From assembly GCF_030699305.1 (NCBI RefSeq), contig NZ_JAUYNB010000008.1, forward strand, positions 124,001 to 188,000: a stretch of DNA of 64,000 nt, in the 5' to 3' direction. A model generated the notes under the pieces. That model worked only from the letters and a program-made list of their open reading frames with translations, was not told the DNA's origin and ran no database searches. Shown here in pieces: positions 20,055 through 29,182 of this stretch. Source of the stretch: Novosphingobium sp. Its GTDB lineage: Bacteria; Pseudomonadota; Alphaproteobacteria; Sphingomonadales; Sphingomonadaceae. The position numbers and the translations under genes are program-made. Each line of letters begins with the position of its first letter. Position 1 is the first letter of the stretch.

Positions 20055-20189
20055 ACCCGAATTACGACGTTTGACCGGTTTTCCGTGCAACATTGGTTCA
20101 CGTCACGGCTTGCGCCCACTGCAATCGTTGCTTTAAGCCGCTTCGTTGAATGACGACCGCGCTGCGTGCGTGTGGGGGAGAATATCCGG

Positions 20190-21503
20190 ATGCGTAACCT
20201 GCTGGCCCTTGGGCTTGGACTTGCCGGGGCGCTGCTGCCCGCTGCTGTCAGCGCGCAAGGCGTTGAAGTTGCAGCGGAAGACGTGGCCGACACCGGCGAT
20301 ACCGCGTGGATCCTGATTTCCACCGCGCTGGTGCTGATGATGACAATGCCGGGGCTGACGCTGTTCTACGGCGGGCTGGTGCGCGCCAAGAACTTCCTGT
20401 CCGTGCTGGTGCAGGTCGGCGCGATTGCCGCCATCGCCTCGCTGCTGTGGATCATCTGCGGCTATACGCTGGCGTTCGGCAATGTGACGAACGGCTGGTT
20501 TGGCGCAGGCAATGCCTGGATGCTGATCGATCTGGGCAACGTCCGGGCCGGAACCGCCGTGCCGGAAAGCGCGTTCGCCATGTTCCAGCTGACGTTCGCG
20601 GCGATCACACCCGCGCTGATGGCAGGCGCCTGGGTTGACCGGGCGCGGTTCGGCTGGGTCGTGGCGTTCTGCGCGCTGTGGGGCCTGCTGGTCTATGCCC
20701 CGGTGGCGCACTGGGTGTGGGGCGGAGGCTGGCTGGCGACGACGATGGGCACGCTCGATTTTGCGGGCGGGATCGTCGTTCACACCACGGCCGGTGTTTC
20801 CGCGCTGGTCGCCGCGATGCTGCTGGGCAAACGGCAGGGGTTCCCCAAGACGCTGATGCTGCCGCACAGCCCGTCACTGACAATGGCCGGGGCGGCGCTG
20901 CTGTGGGTTGGCTGGTTCGGCTTCAATGGCGGCTCGGCCCTGGCCGCCAACGACGATGCCGCCAGCGCGATCATCAACACCCATGCCGCCGCCGCGACCG
21001 CCGCACTGGTCTGGCTGCTGATCGAAAAGTTCACCGTCGGCAAATCGACCAGCGTCGGCTTTGCCACCGGTGCGATTGCTGGGCTGGCCACGGTTACCCC
21101 GGCGGCCGGGTTCATTTCTCCGGGCGCGGCGATCCTGTTCGGCGCACTGGCGGCGCTGGCGTGTTACCCGATGATCCAGATCGTGAAAAAGCGGCTGGGC
21201 GTGGACGATTCGCTCGATGTGTTCGCCGTCCACGGGATCGGCGGGATTGTCGGCTCGCTGCTGCTGGGCGTGTTCCTCTCGGCTGACCTTGGCGGAACCG
21301 GTTATGCCGAAGGCACGTCGATGGCCTCGCAAGTCGCGGCGCAGTTCGTCGGCGTCGGGGTGGTGGCGATCTGGTCAGCCGTGGTCAGCGCGGTGATCGC
21401 GGTGCTGGTCAGCCTGGTGCTGCCGATGCGCGTCAGCGAAGAAGAAGAGCGTGAGGGGCTGGACCTGACCAGCCACGGCGAGCGCGCGTGGGAACTGGAC
21501 TGA
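20190..21503 (+). CDS. amt: Ammonium transporter (Amt/MEP/Rh family)
   Basis: Inner-membrane ammonium channel of 437 aa with a signal-like first helix (MRNLLALGLGLAGALLPAAV) followed by eleven helices. The pore twin-histidine residues lie in VVHTTAGVSAL and FAVHGIGGIVGSLL. I chose ATG 20190 with GGGGGAG 9 bases upstream, not the GTG at 20166. The soluble C-terminal tail is acidic (SEEEEREGLDL). No glnK/PII gene is adjacent, unlike many amt loci. The upstream region 20055-20189 shows a weak TTGCGC/TTTAAG pair but no clear sigma-54 site. Confidence 0.95.
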   Translation: MRNLLALGLGLAGALLPAAVSAQGVEVAAEDVADTGDTAWILISTALVLMMTMPGLTLFYGGLVRAKNFLSVLVQVGAIAAIASLLWIICGYTLAFGNVTNGWFGAGNAWMLIDLGNVRAGTAVPESAFAMFQLTFAAITPALMAGAWVDRARFGWVVAFCALWGLLVYAPVAHWVWGGGWLATTMGTLDFAGGIVVHTTAGVSALVAAMLLGKRQGFPKTLMLPHSPSLTMAGAALLWVGWFGFNGGSALAANDDAASAIINTHAAAATAALVWLLIEKFTVGKSTSVGFATGAIAGLATVTPAAGFISPGAAILFGALAALACYPMIQIVKKRLGVDDSLDVFAVHGIGGIVGSLLLGVFLSADLGGTGYAEGTSMASQVAAQFVGVGVVAIWSAVVSAVIAVLVSLVLPMRVSEEEEREGLDLTSHGERAWELD

Positions 21504-21530
21504 CCCGGCGCGCCATCGCGGCCTGAACCG

Positions 21531-21568
21531 AAACAGGGCGGCGGAACCAAAGTTCCGCCGCCCTGTTT
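21531..21568. terminator. Bidirectional intrinsic terminator between amt and the nitronate monooxygenase gene
   Basis: Perfect 17-bp inverted repeat (21531-21547 and 21552-21568) with a CAAA loop. The arms begin AAAC and end GTTT, so a T-run follows the stem on the plus strand and a shorter one on the minus strand. It sits between two convergent genes. Confidence 0.9.
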
Positions 21569-21588
21569 TGCAACCCCGGTGGGGCCAA

Positions 21589-22995
21589 TCAGTCCCCGGC
21601 CAGAATCCGGTCGACCAGTTGCTTCACCGTGGGGGTGAAGTTGTTGGAATAGAACGGGTCCTGCTTGAAGCGATAGGCCGCATGGCCTGCAAACATCAGG
21701 TTCCGGTCCAGATCACCGCCGTGGGCGACTTCCTGCAAGGTCTTCTGGATGCAGAAGCTGCGCGGATCGGCCAGCCGACCGGTGGAGTAATCGTCGTGGT
21801 CTTTCCACGATGAGAACCCGCAGTGCGACAGGCAACCCATGCATTCCTTCTGGTCCTGCTGAATCACGCCGCGTTCTGCGGGCGATACGAAGATGATCGT
21901 ATCATCCGGCGTGCGCAGCGCCTCGGTAAAGCCAGCACCGAACCAGGCCCGCGCGCGCGCCAGATCCGCCGGGGCGACCCAGAAGTTCTTGCCGCGCACT
22001 CCCACATCAAGCTGCGTGGTATGCTCCCCCGCCGACACCTTGGAATAGGGAATCTGGCGTTCCGAACGCCCTTCCAGTTCCCGCAGGAACGGATTGCGCA
22101 CGGCTGAGCTGTAAAAGCCGGTCGGTGAGAAGCGGTGCAGCAGCACATCGCCCGGTTCCAGCGTGCGCAGATGGTCCTTCCACGCCTGCGGGATCGGGCT
22201 TTCCTGCGTCAGCAGCGGCCGCGTGCCGAACTGGAACGCGATGCTGCCCAGTTCCGGATTGTCGATCCAGTTTTCCCATTCGCGCAGGCACCACACCCCG
22301 CCCGCCATCACGATCGGCACGCTTTCCGCCACGCCTTCGGCGCGCATCGTCTCGCGCAGTGCCTTGACGCGGGGATAGGGATCTTCCGGCTTCTTCGGGT
22401 CCTCTGCATTAGACAGGCCGTTGTGACCGCCTGCCAGCCAAGGGTCTTCATAGACCACGGCGGCCATCAGTTCTGGCACTTTGTGATAGGCCCGCTTCCA
22501 CAGCGCACGAAATGCGCGGGCAGAACTGATGATCGGCAGGTAGTTGACGTTATACCGCTGCGCGATTTCGGACAGCTTGTAGGGCATTCCGGCACCGCAG
22601 GTGACCCCGGCCACCAGCCCGCGGGTGCGTTCCAGCACACCTTCAAGGATCGGCTGCGCGCCGCCCATTTCCCACAGCACGTTGATGTTGATCGCGCCCT
22701 GCCCGCCCGCAATCTCATGCGCGCGCTGGACCTGTTCGACCGCGCCGACAATGCCATACTGGATCAGCTGTTCGTGGCGTTCCTTGCGGGTCAGCCCGGC
22801 ATAGACTTGCGGAACGATCTTGCCGGTCGGATCATAGCTGTCGGCGTTCACCGCGCTGACAGTGCCGATGCCGCCCGCAGCCGCCCACGCGCCCGAACTG
22901 GCGTGGTTCGATACCGCGACGCCCTTGCCTCCTTCGATCACCGGCCAGACTTCCCGGCCACCGTAAAGGATCGGCTTCAAACCCTTGAAACTCAT
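21589..22995 (-). CDS. Nitronate monooxygenase-family FMN protein with a C-terminal Cys cluster
   Basis: 468-aa TIM-barrel flavoprotein of the 2-nitropropane dioxygenase/nitronate monooxygenase family, which oxidises alkyl nitronates. The N-terminal NHASSGAWAAAGGIGTVSAV and the central VIMAGGVWCLREWENW and AFQFGTRPLLTQ fit the FMN barrel. An unusual C-terminal part carries CMGCLSHCGFSSW and a later FCIQKTL, which look like cluster-type ligands. It is longer than classic NMO (about 320-360 aa). ATG 22995 overlaps the upstream stop (ATGA), so it is translated with the lipoprotein methyltransferase gene and prfB. Confidence 0.8.
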   Translation of the reverse strand: MSFKGLKPILYGGREVWPVIEGGKGVAVSNHASSGAWAAAGGIGTVSAVNADSYDPTGKIVPQVYAGLTRKERHEQLIQYGIVGAVEQVQRAHEIAGGQGAININVLWEMGGAQPILEGVLERTRGLVAGVTCGAGMPYKLSEIAQRYNVNYLPIISSARAFRALWKRAYHKVPELMAAVVYEDPWLAGGHNGLSNAEDPKKPEDPYPRVKALRETMRAEGVAESVPIVMAGGVWCLREWENWIDNPELGSIAFQFGTRPLLTQESPIPQAWKDHLRTLEPGDVLLHRFSPTGFYSSAVRNPFLRELEGRSERQIPYSKVSAGEHTTQLDVGVRGKNFWVAPADLARARAWFGAGFTEALRTPDDTIIFVSPAERGVIQQDQKECMGCLSHCGFSSWKDHDDYSTGRLADPRSFCIQKTLQEVAHGGDLDRNLMFAGHAAYRFKQDPFYSNNFTPTVKQLVDRILAGD

Positions 22996-23726
22996 TGCGC
23001 TCCCGTCTTCCCCTTGGCCGTATTGCACGGCTTGATTGCAGCAGGCTCCGGCCGCTCGCCGATCACCTCGAACTGCGCATAATAGCCCTTTAATTCCGGC
23101 TTACGGACAAATTCCACCAAGCGGAAGCCCACCGCCTGAAATTCACAGAAAAGCAGCGCCGGGGGCAAACCGTGCTGGTCGGTCGACCGGTCGATGTCGA
23201 CGACGACCACCTGCCCGCCCGGACGCAGCGCCGGGCGCAGCCGCCACAGGAAGGCGTAAGGCTCACCCACTTCATGGTACATATGGACCAGAAAAATCCG
23301 GTCAAAGCTGTTTGCCGGCAAACGCGGATCGTCCGGTGCGCCGAGCTTGATCGAGACGTTGTCGAGCCGTTCGCGCTCAATCCGCTGGCCCAGTCGCTGG
23401 ATCGCGCCGGGATCAATGTCGACCGCCAGGACGCGCCCCTTCATCCCGACGCGTTCAGCCAGACGGACGGTATAATACCCCTCGCCCGCACCGATATCGG
23501 CTACGGTGGTGCCAGCACCAATCCGCGCCAGATCCATCACAACCTCGGCCTCGCCCAGATTGTCGCGCTGATCCTCTGTCGATACTTCATACGCGCCAAG
23601 CGCCGAGACCGGGCGATAGGGGCGCGGAAATTCGCGCGCGGTTTCCGCGCGGTCGGCATCGGACTGGGAACTGTTGCAGCCCGTGATCGCCGCAAAGGCA
23701 GCCAGGACAGCGACAACCCGTCTCAA
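22992..23726 (-). CDS. Lipoprotein with a SAM-dependent methyltransferase domain
   Basis: 244 aa. A lipobox (AAITGC, Cys17) ends a short signal peptide that starts [11 protein letters not shown], so the mature protein should be lipid-anchored outside the cytoplasm. The rest is a class I methyltransferase fold: motif [18 protein letters not shown], acidic loop VLAVDID, and [13 protein letters not shown] with [11 protein letters not shown]. An exported SAM-dependent enzyme is odd, because SAM is cytoplasmic. The start is TTG 23726, overlapping the prfB stop (TTGA); no other start fits. A start further in would remove the lipobox and leave a cytoplasmic enzyme. Confidence 0.75.
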   Translation of the reverse strand: MRRVVAVLAAFAAITGCNSSQSDADRAETAREFPRPYRPVSALGAYEVSTEDQRDNLGEAEVVMDLARIGAGTTVADIGAGEGYYTVRLAERVGMKGRVLAVDIDPGAIQRLGQRIERERLDNVSIKLGAPDDPRLPANSFDRIFLVHMYHEVGEPYAFLWRLRPALRPGGQVVVVDIDRSTDQHGLPPALLFCEFQAVGFRLVEFVRKPELKGYYAQFEVIGERPEPAAIKPCNTAKGKTGAQ

Positions 23727-24850
23727 TCGACGTCCTCCACCTGCACCTTTTCACCGGTTACCCGCTGCGCCAGCGCGGCTGCCATGAACGGGTCCAGCGC
23801 GCCGTCGAGCACATCGTCGGGCGCGGTCGAGGTTGTCCCGGTCCGCAAGTCCTTGACCAGCTGATAGGGCTGAAGCACGTAGGAGCGGATCTGGTGGCCC
23901 CAACCGATTTCGGTCTTCGCCTGATACTCCCCCGAAGCGTCCGCCTCACGCTTGGCGAGTTCCGCCTCATACATTCGGGCCTTGAGCATGTTCATCGCGG
24001 TCGCCCGGTTCTTGTGCTGGCTGCGATCGTTCTGGCTGGCCACGACGATCCCGGTCGGCACGTGGGTAATGCGCACCGCCGAATCGGTGGTGTTGACGTG
24101 CTGACCACCGGCACCCGACGCGCGGTAGGTATCGATCTTCAGATCGGACGGATTGATTTCGATGTCGATATCGTCATCGATCACCGGATAGACCCAGACC
24201 GAACTGAAACTGGTGTGGCGCCGGGCCGAGCTGTCATACGGGCTGATCCGGACCAGCCGGTGCACGCCGCTTTCGGTCTTGGCATAGCCATAGGCGTTTT
24301 CGCCCTTGATGTGCAGCGTCGCGCTTTTGATCCCGGCCTGTTCGCCAGCGTGGTAATCGACCAGTTCGACCTTGTAGCCATGGCGTTCGGCCCAGCGTGT
24401 GTACATCCGCTGGAGCATCTCGGCCCAGTCCTGGCTTTCGGTGCCGCCCGCCCCGGCGTGCACTTCAAGATAGGCATCGTTGCCGTCAGCCTCGCCCGCC
24501 AGCAGCGCCTGGACCTTGTCGGCATCGGCCCGCTCCGCCAGCGCGGCGAGAGCAGACAGCCCTTCCCGCACGGTGGCCTCATCCGCTTCGAGTTCGCCCA
24601 GTTCAACGTATTCGACCGCATCCGACATGGCCTGGCTGATCTGCCTGACCGTGCCGATCGACGCCTCAAGCCGGCGCCGTTCACGCATGACCGCTTCGGC
24701 GTCCTTCGGATTGTCCCATAGCTTGGGATCTTCAACCCGCGCGTTCAGTTCATCAAACCGGCGCAGCGCCCGCTCCCAGTCGAGGAACTTGCGGACCAGC
24801 GCCAGCGCGGCGTTGATGCGGTCAATATGGGCCTGCCCTTCGGCACGCAT
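23723..24850 (-). CDS. prfB: Peptide chain release factor 2
   Basis: Recognises UGA/UAA stop codons and releases the peptide from the ribosome; 375 aa. The catalytic GGQ motif is present in [14 protein letters not shown]. The stop-recognition tripeptide is SPY ([15 protein letters not shown]) in place of the SPF of E. coli, a form I recall as common in alphaproteobacteria. The reading frame is continuous, so the programmed +1 frameshift used by many bacterial prfB genes is absent. ATG 24850 has a GGAGA site 9 bases upstream. It heads a three-gene coupled set with the methyltransferase and nitronate monooxygenase genes. Confidence 0.96.
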   Translation of the reverse strand: MRAEGQAHIDRINAALALVRKFLDWERALRRFDELNARVEDPKLWDNPKDAEAVMRERRRLEASIGTVRQISQAMSDAVEYVELGELEADEATVREGLSALAALAERADADKVQALLAGEADGNDAYLEVHAGAGGTESQDWAEMLQRMYTRWAERHGYKVELVDYHAGEQAGIKSATLHIKGENAYGYAKTESGVHRLVRISPYDSSARRHTSFSSVWVYPVIDDDIDIEINPSDLKIDTYRASGAGGQHVNTTDSAVRITHVPTGIVVASQNDRSQHKNRATAMNMLKARMYEAELAKREADASGEYQAKTEIGWGHQIRSYVLQPYQLVKDLRTGTTSTAPDDVLDGALDPFMAAALAQRVTGEKVQVEDVD

Positions 24851-24907
24851 GAGGATAATCTCCGATCAATTTCGAACCAGCGCACTAGCCGGATTGCCTG
24901 CAAAGTA

Positions 24908-24935
24908 AAGGCCCGCCCGTTGCCGGACAGGCCTT
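24908..24935 (-). terminator. Intrinsic terminator of the peroxiredoxin gene
   Basis: On the minus strand a 12-bp stem with two wobble pairs (arms at 24935-24924 and 24919-24908) and a GCAA tetraloop, followed by TTTACTTTG. It begins 45 bases past the peroxiredoxin stop codon, ahead of the prfB leader. Confidence 0.75.
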
Positions 24936-24979
24936 GTCACCACCGAACGGCCGGGGCGATCACCGCACTGGCTGGTGCG

Positions 24980-25540
24980 TTATCCCTTGCGCTTTGGCTT
25001 CATCGCCTGAACCGCGTCCAGCGTGCGCTTCACGTGCTCGGCATAATTCATGTTGGTGTAAACCATCCGCACTTTGCGATCCCGGCCGATGACATAGCTG
25101 GTGCGCGAGGTCAGCCCGGTGGGCGTGCCATCGGCCTTGGCCAGTGCCACCTTGTAGGCCGCGATGATCGCGGGGCTGGCGACCCCGACGGGGAAGGCAT
25201 CGCGGCACGCCTCGGTCGAGAAGCGGACCTGGGTGTCGATGGTATCCGCCGACAGGCCGATCACGGTGGCCCCGGCTTTGCGAAACTCTGGCATGGCTTC
25301 GGCAAAACCGTGCGCTTCCAGCGTGCAGCCCTGGGTGAAGCTCTTGGGATAGAAATACAGCACCACCGGCCCCTTGCGCAGCGCGGCGTTCAGGTTGAAT
25401 CCGAAGACCTTGCCCGCCAGCGCGCCCTGCGTGGCGAATCCGGGCGCTTTCGCCCCTTGCGGCAATTCTGCGGAGGCGGGCGCGGCGAGCGCAAACGCGG
25501 CGGCGACGAACGGGGCGAGCAAAGTGCGAACTGTTTTCAT
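24980..25540 (-). CDS. Exported peroxiredoxin (AhpC/TSA, BCP-like)
   Basis: Thiol peroxidase that reduces hydrogen peroxide or lipid peroxides. 186 aa with a clear Sec signal peptide (MKTVRTLLAPFVAAAFALAA, cleaved after PASA). The peroxidatic cysteine is Cys72 in FTQGCTLEAHGF, with the preceding YFYPKS as in the BCP group. The BCP resolving Cys five residues later is missing; Cys112 (TEACRDAF) is the only other Cys and may serve instead. Thiol reduction outside the cytoplasm would be needed. It has its own terminator and lies 53 bases downstream of the PBP1A gene. Confidence 0.85.
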   Translation of the reverse strand: MKTVRTLLAPFVAAAFALAAPASAELPQGAKAPGFATQGALAGKVFGFNLNAALRKGPVVLYFYPKSFTQGCTLEAHGFAEAMPEFRKAGATVIGLSADTIDTQVRFSTEACRDAFPVGVASPAIIAAYKVALAKADGTPTGLTSRTSYVIGRDRKVRMVYTNMNYAEHVKRTLDAVQAMKPKRKG

Positions 25541-25593
25541 TGCCGCAGCTTGCGCGCGGACACCGGCAATGTCCAGACCGCCGAAAGCCGGGG

Positions 25594-28158
25594 TTACTGA
25601 ACGGTCACGCTGCTGTCGGCGGCAATACTGGGCGATGCGTCCGGCGCGGCTTCGCCAGCGGCATCCGCTTCCGCAGCCGGGGCCGACCCCCGCCTGATCA
25701 CGGCCAGCAACTGGTCCCGCTGGGACGCCAGTTCATCCCGGCGGGTCGTCCGCCGGGCCTCGGTATCGGCCTTGAACGCTTCCCAGATGATTGAGGATTT
25801 GGGATCGTTGGTCGGGCTGCCCGCAAAGAGTTGCTTGCCGCTGACCCGGTCAACCTTGACCATGTGGATCCCCGGCGGCGCGATGAACGGCACGCTGCTC
25901 CACCGCGCGCGGCTGCCTTGCACGAACTGCTTGAAAATCGGCGCGGCGAATGTCCCGCCCTGGACGTAACCGCCCAGCGAGCGTGGCTGATCGAAGCCGA
26001 TATACACAGAGCTGACGATGTTCTGCGAACCGCCCGCGAACCACACATTGGTCGGACCGGTGGTCGTCCCGGTCTTGCCGAACAGCGGCAGCCCCAGATC
26101 GCGCAGCACCACGGCCGTGCCGCGGGTCACGACGCCTTCCAGCATATGGACCACCTGATAGGCCGTGCGCGGATCCATCACCTGCCGGCCACGCTGACCA
26201 AGGCGCGGCATCGGTTTGCCATCCCACTGATCCATGCTGCACTGGACGCAGCGCCGCGTGTCGGCGCGCCAGATCACCTTGCCGTTCCGGTCCTGCACGA
26301 AATCAACCAGCGAGGGGGTATACTGCACCCCGTTGTTGGCCAGCGCGGCATAGGCGTTGGTCATCTGGAGCACGGTGGTATCGCCCGCCCCCAGCGCGAA
26401 CGACAGGTATGGCTGATACTTGCCAATTCCGACATCGCCGATGGTCTTGACCACATTATCCATGCCCGCGTCGTTGGCGATCCGGATGGTCATCAGGTTG
26501 CGCGACTGTTCCAGCCCCCAGCGCATGGTGTGGGTGCCGCCCGCCCCGCGCATGTCGAAGTTGCGAAAGCACTTCTGCCCCAGTTTCGCGCCCTGATAGA
26601 CGCAGAACTGGCCGTCCAGCACTTCACTGGCCGGGGTCATCCCCTGATCCAGCCCGGTGGCATAGACAAACGGCTTGATAGTCGATCCGGGCTGACGCAG
26701 CGCCTGCGTCGCGCGGTTGAAGCTGGCCAGGCCGCTGTCAAACCCGCCCTGCATCGCCAGCACCCGGCCGGTGCGCGGATCCTGCGCGACAATGCCGCCG
26801 GACACTTCGGGGATGGTGCGCACGCCCCAGGCATTGCCCACCGGTGCGACGGCAATCACATCACCGGCGCGCAGCGCGGGCGGCAGGCCGGTCAGCGGCG
26901 CAGTCTTGCCATCGGCAAACCCGATTGTCGCCTGTGCGCCGGTCCGGCTGACCACGATGCCAACGCGCCAGTCCTGATAATTGATCGACTTGTTCAGCGC
27001 CACCAGCGGCCCCAGCCACTTGTCCCCGCTCAATTTCACGTGCTCGATCGGCTTGGTCCACGCGCGGCCGGCGTGATAGCGCATCAGCCCGGCGCGCAAG
27101 GCGTCCTGCGCCGATTTCTGCAATTGCCGGTCAAGCGAGGTTCGCACCCACAGCCCGCCCGCATAGACGCTGTTCGGCCCATCCTCGGCCTTTTCGCCAT
27201 ACTTTTCCATCAGCGTCCGGCGCACTTCCTCGACGAAGTAGCCGACCGACGGGTCATAGCTCTCTACCCGGCGCGGAATTACGCCGAGTGGCTGCGCTTT
27301 GGCGGCGGCGGCTTCGGCCGGAGTGGCCCAGCCATTGTCGACCATCTGCCCCAGCACATAATCGCGCCGCTCCAGCGCCTGATCGGCATACTGCGCGCGG
27401 CCATAACGTTCCGGAGCCTTGGGCAGGATCGCCAGAAACGCCGCTTCATGCAGTTGCAGTTCGCCGACATCCTTGCCGAAATAGGCCCGCGCCGCCGCCT
27501 GCACGCCAAAGCTCTGACGGCCCAGCGGAATCTCGTTGAGGTAGAGTTCGAGGATCTGGGGCTTGCTCAGCACCCCCTCGATCCGGCGCGCAACGATCAT
27601 TTCCTTGAGCTTGCGCGTGATCGAGTATTCGTCCCCGATCAGAATGTTCTTGGCAACCTGCTGGGTAATCGTCGACCCGCCCTTGGCGCGTTCACCCGAA
27701 CCGAACTTGGTCACGTAATCAATCACCGCCCCGGCCAGTCCGGTGTAATCCACGCCGCCGTGGCTCCAGAACGTCTTGTCCTCCGCCGACAGATAGGCGT
27801 TCACCAGCGGCTTGGGGAAATCGACATAACGCAGTTGCACCCGGCGTTCGCGGGCATAGGAATAGACGATCTCGCCGTCCACGCCGCGCACCATCGTCGG
27901 CAACGGCGGCTGATAGGTCAGCAAGGTGTCCGCAGACGGCAGCGAGCGGGTCACCATGGCCCACAACAGCACGTTGAATACAACAAGCAGGGCCAGCGCA
28001 TAACCGCCCAGCCGGAACCACTTGCTGGACCGCCAATGCTCGCCCGCCCAGCGCCCAACGCTCAATCCGGAAAACCAGTCCCCGATCCGGGTGAACAGGG
28101 TTCCGGCATCGCGCCGAATGCGCAGGCGAACGGATTCTTGAGGCTCGGCTTCCGACAT
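25594..28158 (-). CDS. mrcA: Penicillin-binding protein 1A (bifunctional transglycosylase/transpeptidase)
   Basis: Class A PBP, 854 aa, which polymerises and cross-links peptidoglycan. A cytoplasmic basic N-terminus is followed by one membrane helix (about residues 48-70). The GT51 domain has catalytic Glu126 in SAEDKTFWSHGG and the GGSTITQQVAKN motif. The transpeptidase domain has Ser492 (QPGSTIKPF), SRN (EQSRNLMT) and Lys695 (FGKTGTT). The C-terminus is Ala/Pro-rich and ends SSVTVQ. ATG 28158 lacks a Shine-Dalgarno; a -10-like element ends 7 bases upstream. The amidase gene lies just upstream. Confidence 0.95.
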   Translation of the reverse strand: MSEAEPQESVRLRIRRDAGTLFTRIGDWFSGLSVGRWAGEHWRSSKWFRLGGYALALLVVFNVLLWAMVTRSLPSADTLLTYQPPLPTMVRGVDGEIVYSYARERRVQLRYVDFPKPLVNAYLSAEDKTFWSHGGVDYTGLAGAVIDYVTKFGSGERAKGGSTITQQVAKNILIGDEYSITRKLKEMIVARRIEGVLSKPQILELYLNEIPLGRQSFGVQAAARAYFGKDVGELQLHEAAFLAILPKAPERYGRAQYADQALERRDYVLGQMVDNGWATPAEAAAAKAQPLGVIPRRVESYDPSVGYFVEEVRRTLMEKYGEKAEDGPNSVYAGGLWVRTSLDRQLQKSAQDALRAGLMRYHAGRAWTKPIEHVKLSGDKWLGPLVALNKSINYQDWRVGIVVSRTGAQATIGFADGKTAPLTGLPPALRAGDVIAVAPVGNAWGVRTIPEVSGGIVAQDPRTGRVLAMQGGFDSGLASFNRATQALRQPGSTIKPFVYATGLDQGMTPASEVLDGQFCVYQGAKLGQKCFRNFDMRGAGGTHTMRWGLEQSRNLMTIRIANDAGMDNVVKTIGDVGIGKYQPYLSFALGAGDTTVLQMTNAYAALANNGVQYTPSLVDFVQDRNGKVIWRADTRRCVQCSMDQWDGKPMPRLGQRGRQVMDPRTAYQVVHMLEGVVTRGTAVVLRDLGLPLFGKTGTTTGPTNVWFAGGSQNIVSSVYIGFDQPRSLGGYVQGGTFAAPIFKQFVQGSRARWSSVPFIAPPGIHMVKVDRVSGKQLFAGSPTNDPKSSIIWEAFKADTEARRTTRRDELASQRDQLLAVIRRGSAPAAEADAAGEAAPDASPSIAADSSVTVQ

Positions 28159-28165
28159 CGAAGCG

Positions 28166-28195
28166 GCTCTAGCATGGTGAAAGCGCGCTTTGCCA
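28166..28195 (-). promoter_or_regulatory. Candidate leaderless promoter of the PBP1A gene
   Basis: On the minus strand TGGCAA (28195-28190), 18-base spacer, TAGAGC (28171-28166), then 7 bases to ATG 28158. The -35 is weak, the -10 is the same TAG type as elsewhere, and no ribosome site is present. Readthrough from the amidase gene (70 bases upstream) could also supply transcript. Confidence 0.35.
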
Positions 28196-28228
28196 GCGCC
28201 TTTCAGCCAACTATGCCCGGTTGCCGCT

Positions 28229-29110
28229 TCAGGTGCCGATCTGCGGCACAGCCTGCCGGGCGAAGTAGACGCGGATCGCCTTGCCCAGCACTTCGGCAAT
28301 CGCCGTGCGGCCAGCGACTGAATTCAGCCGCGCCAGATCTTCCGGGTTGTTGATATAGCCGCTTTCGAACAGGACCGACGGCACATCCGGCGATTTGAGC
28401 ACCACGAATGCCCCCGATTGCCCGGTCCGTTCCCGGAACGGCAAGCGCCCTTCGCCCTCGCGCAGGATCAGGCTGGCCAGTTCTTCCGAGCGGGAGTTGG
28501 CCAGCCGCTGCGACAAATCGACCAGCGTCGCGTTCACGGCATCGGTTTGCGCCTCAAGCCTGATCCCGTTGACTTCATCCGCCGCATTTTCGCGCGCGGC
28601 CATGCGCTCGGCCGTTTCGTTGCTGCCCCGATCCGACAGGGTATAGACGGTCGCCCCGCGCGCACCGGTGCCGGTTTCGGTGCTGTCGGCATGGATCGAG
28701 ATGAACAGGTCCGCACCCAACCGCCGTGCAATGTTGTAGCGATCGCTCAGCACCAGAAACCGGTCATCGTCGCGGGTCAACGCCACCCGCACCCCGCCGC
28801 CGCGCAGCAGTTCGTCGCGCAGCGCGATCGCCATCGCCAGCGTCAGTTGCTTTTCCTTGACCGCCCCCGCCCCGGCGCCGGGATCCCTGCCGCCATGGCC
28901 AGCATCGATCACCACCAATGGCCGGCTGGCATCGGCCGGGCCAAGGATCTGCGGCAGGTTGCCGCCATTGTCGGTCGGCGGCAGCAGGACCGTGACGACG
29001 TAATCCCAGCCCCGCCCGGGGGCGCCGTAAATCCGGTCAACCGTCACCATCCCGGCGAACACTGCGACCGGCGCGATAAATATCAGAACCAGGAACAAGG
29101 CGCGCTGCAT
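28229..29110 (-). CDS. N-acetylmuramoyl-L-alanine amidase (Amidase_3)
   Basis: Zinc peptidoglycan hydrolase that cleaves the stem peptide from MurNAc, 293 aa. One N-terminal membrane/signal helix (RALFLVLIFIAPVAVFAG) is present. The zinc ligands and catalytic residues are His in DAGHGGRDPGA, Glu in VKEKQLTLAMA, His in ISIHADSTE and Glu in LFESGYINNPED. There is no AMIN domain in front, so septal targeting must work otherwise. ATG 29110 has no Shine-Dalgarno; a good promoter ends 7 bases upstream. It is paired with PBP1A immediately downstream. Confidence 0.92.
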   Translation of the reverse strand: MQRALFLVLIFIAPVAVFAGMVTVDRIYGAPGRGWDYVVTVLLPPTDNGGNLPQILGPADASRPLVVIDAGHGGRDPGAGAGAVKEKQLTLAMAIALRDELLRGGGVRVALTRDDDRFLVLSDRYNIARRLGADLFISIHADSTETGTGARGATVYTLSDRGSNETAERMAARENAADEVNGIRLEAQTDAVNATLVDLSQRLANSRSEELASLILREGEGRLPFRERTGQSGAFVVLKSPDVPSVLFESGYINNPEDLARLNSVAGRTAIAEVLGKAIRVYFARQAVPQIGT

Positions 29111-29117
29111 CGGGTCG

Positions 29118-29146
29118 TGACTAGAGTCTGTCGGCGTCCCGCGCAA
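29118..29146 (-). promoter_or_regulatory. Candidate leaderless promoter of the amidase gene
   Basis: On the minus strand TTGCGC (29146-29141), 17-base spacer, TAGTCA (29123-29118), then 7 bases to ATG 29110. The transcript start would coincide with the A of ATG. This is among the best-formed of the short-leader promoters here. Confidence 0.5.
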
Positions 29147-29182
29147 TCTTCCGTGGCTGATCTTCACCGGTTTGTAATGAAC

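Noticed and set aside
18468..20093. Minus-strand frame extending the SH3 protein by nearly 400 residues
   Set aside because: The extension lies opposite the hydroxyacid dehydrogenase gene and has shadow-type composition. The signal peptide at 18941 marks the real start.
20055..20189. Sigma-54/NtrC-type site upstream of amt
   Set aside because: No GG-N10-GC pair with the right spacing was found; only a weak sigma-70-like pair is present, and glnK is absent.
23723..24850. Programmed frameshift in prfB
   Set aside because: The frame is continuous from ATG 24850 through the GGQ motif; no in-frame UGA near codon 25 was found.
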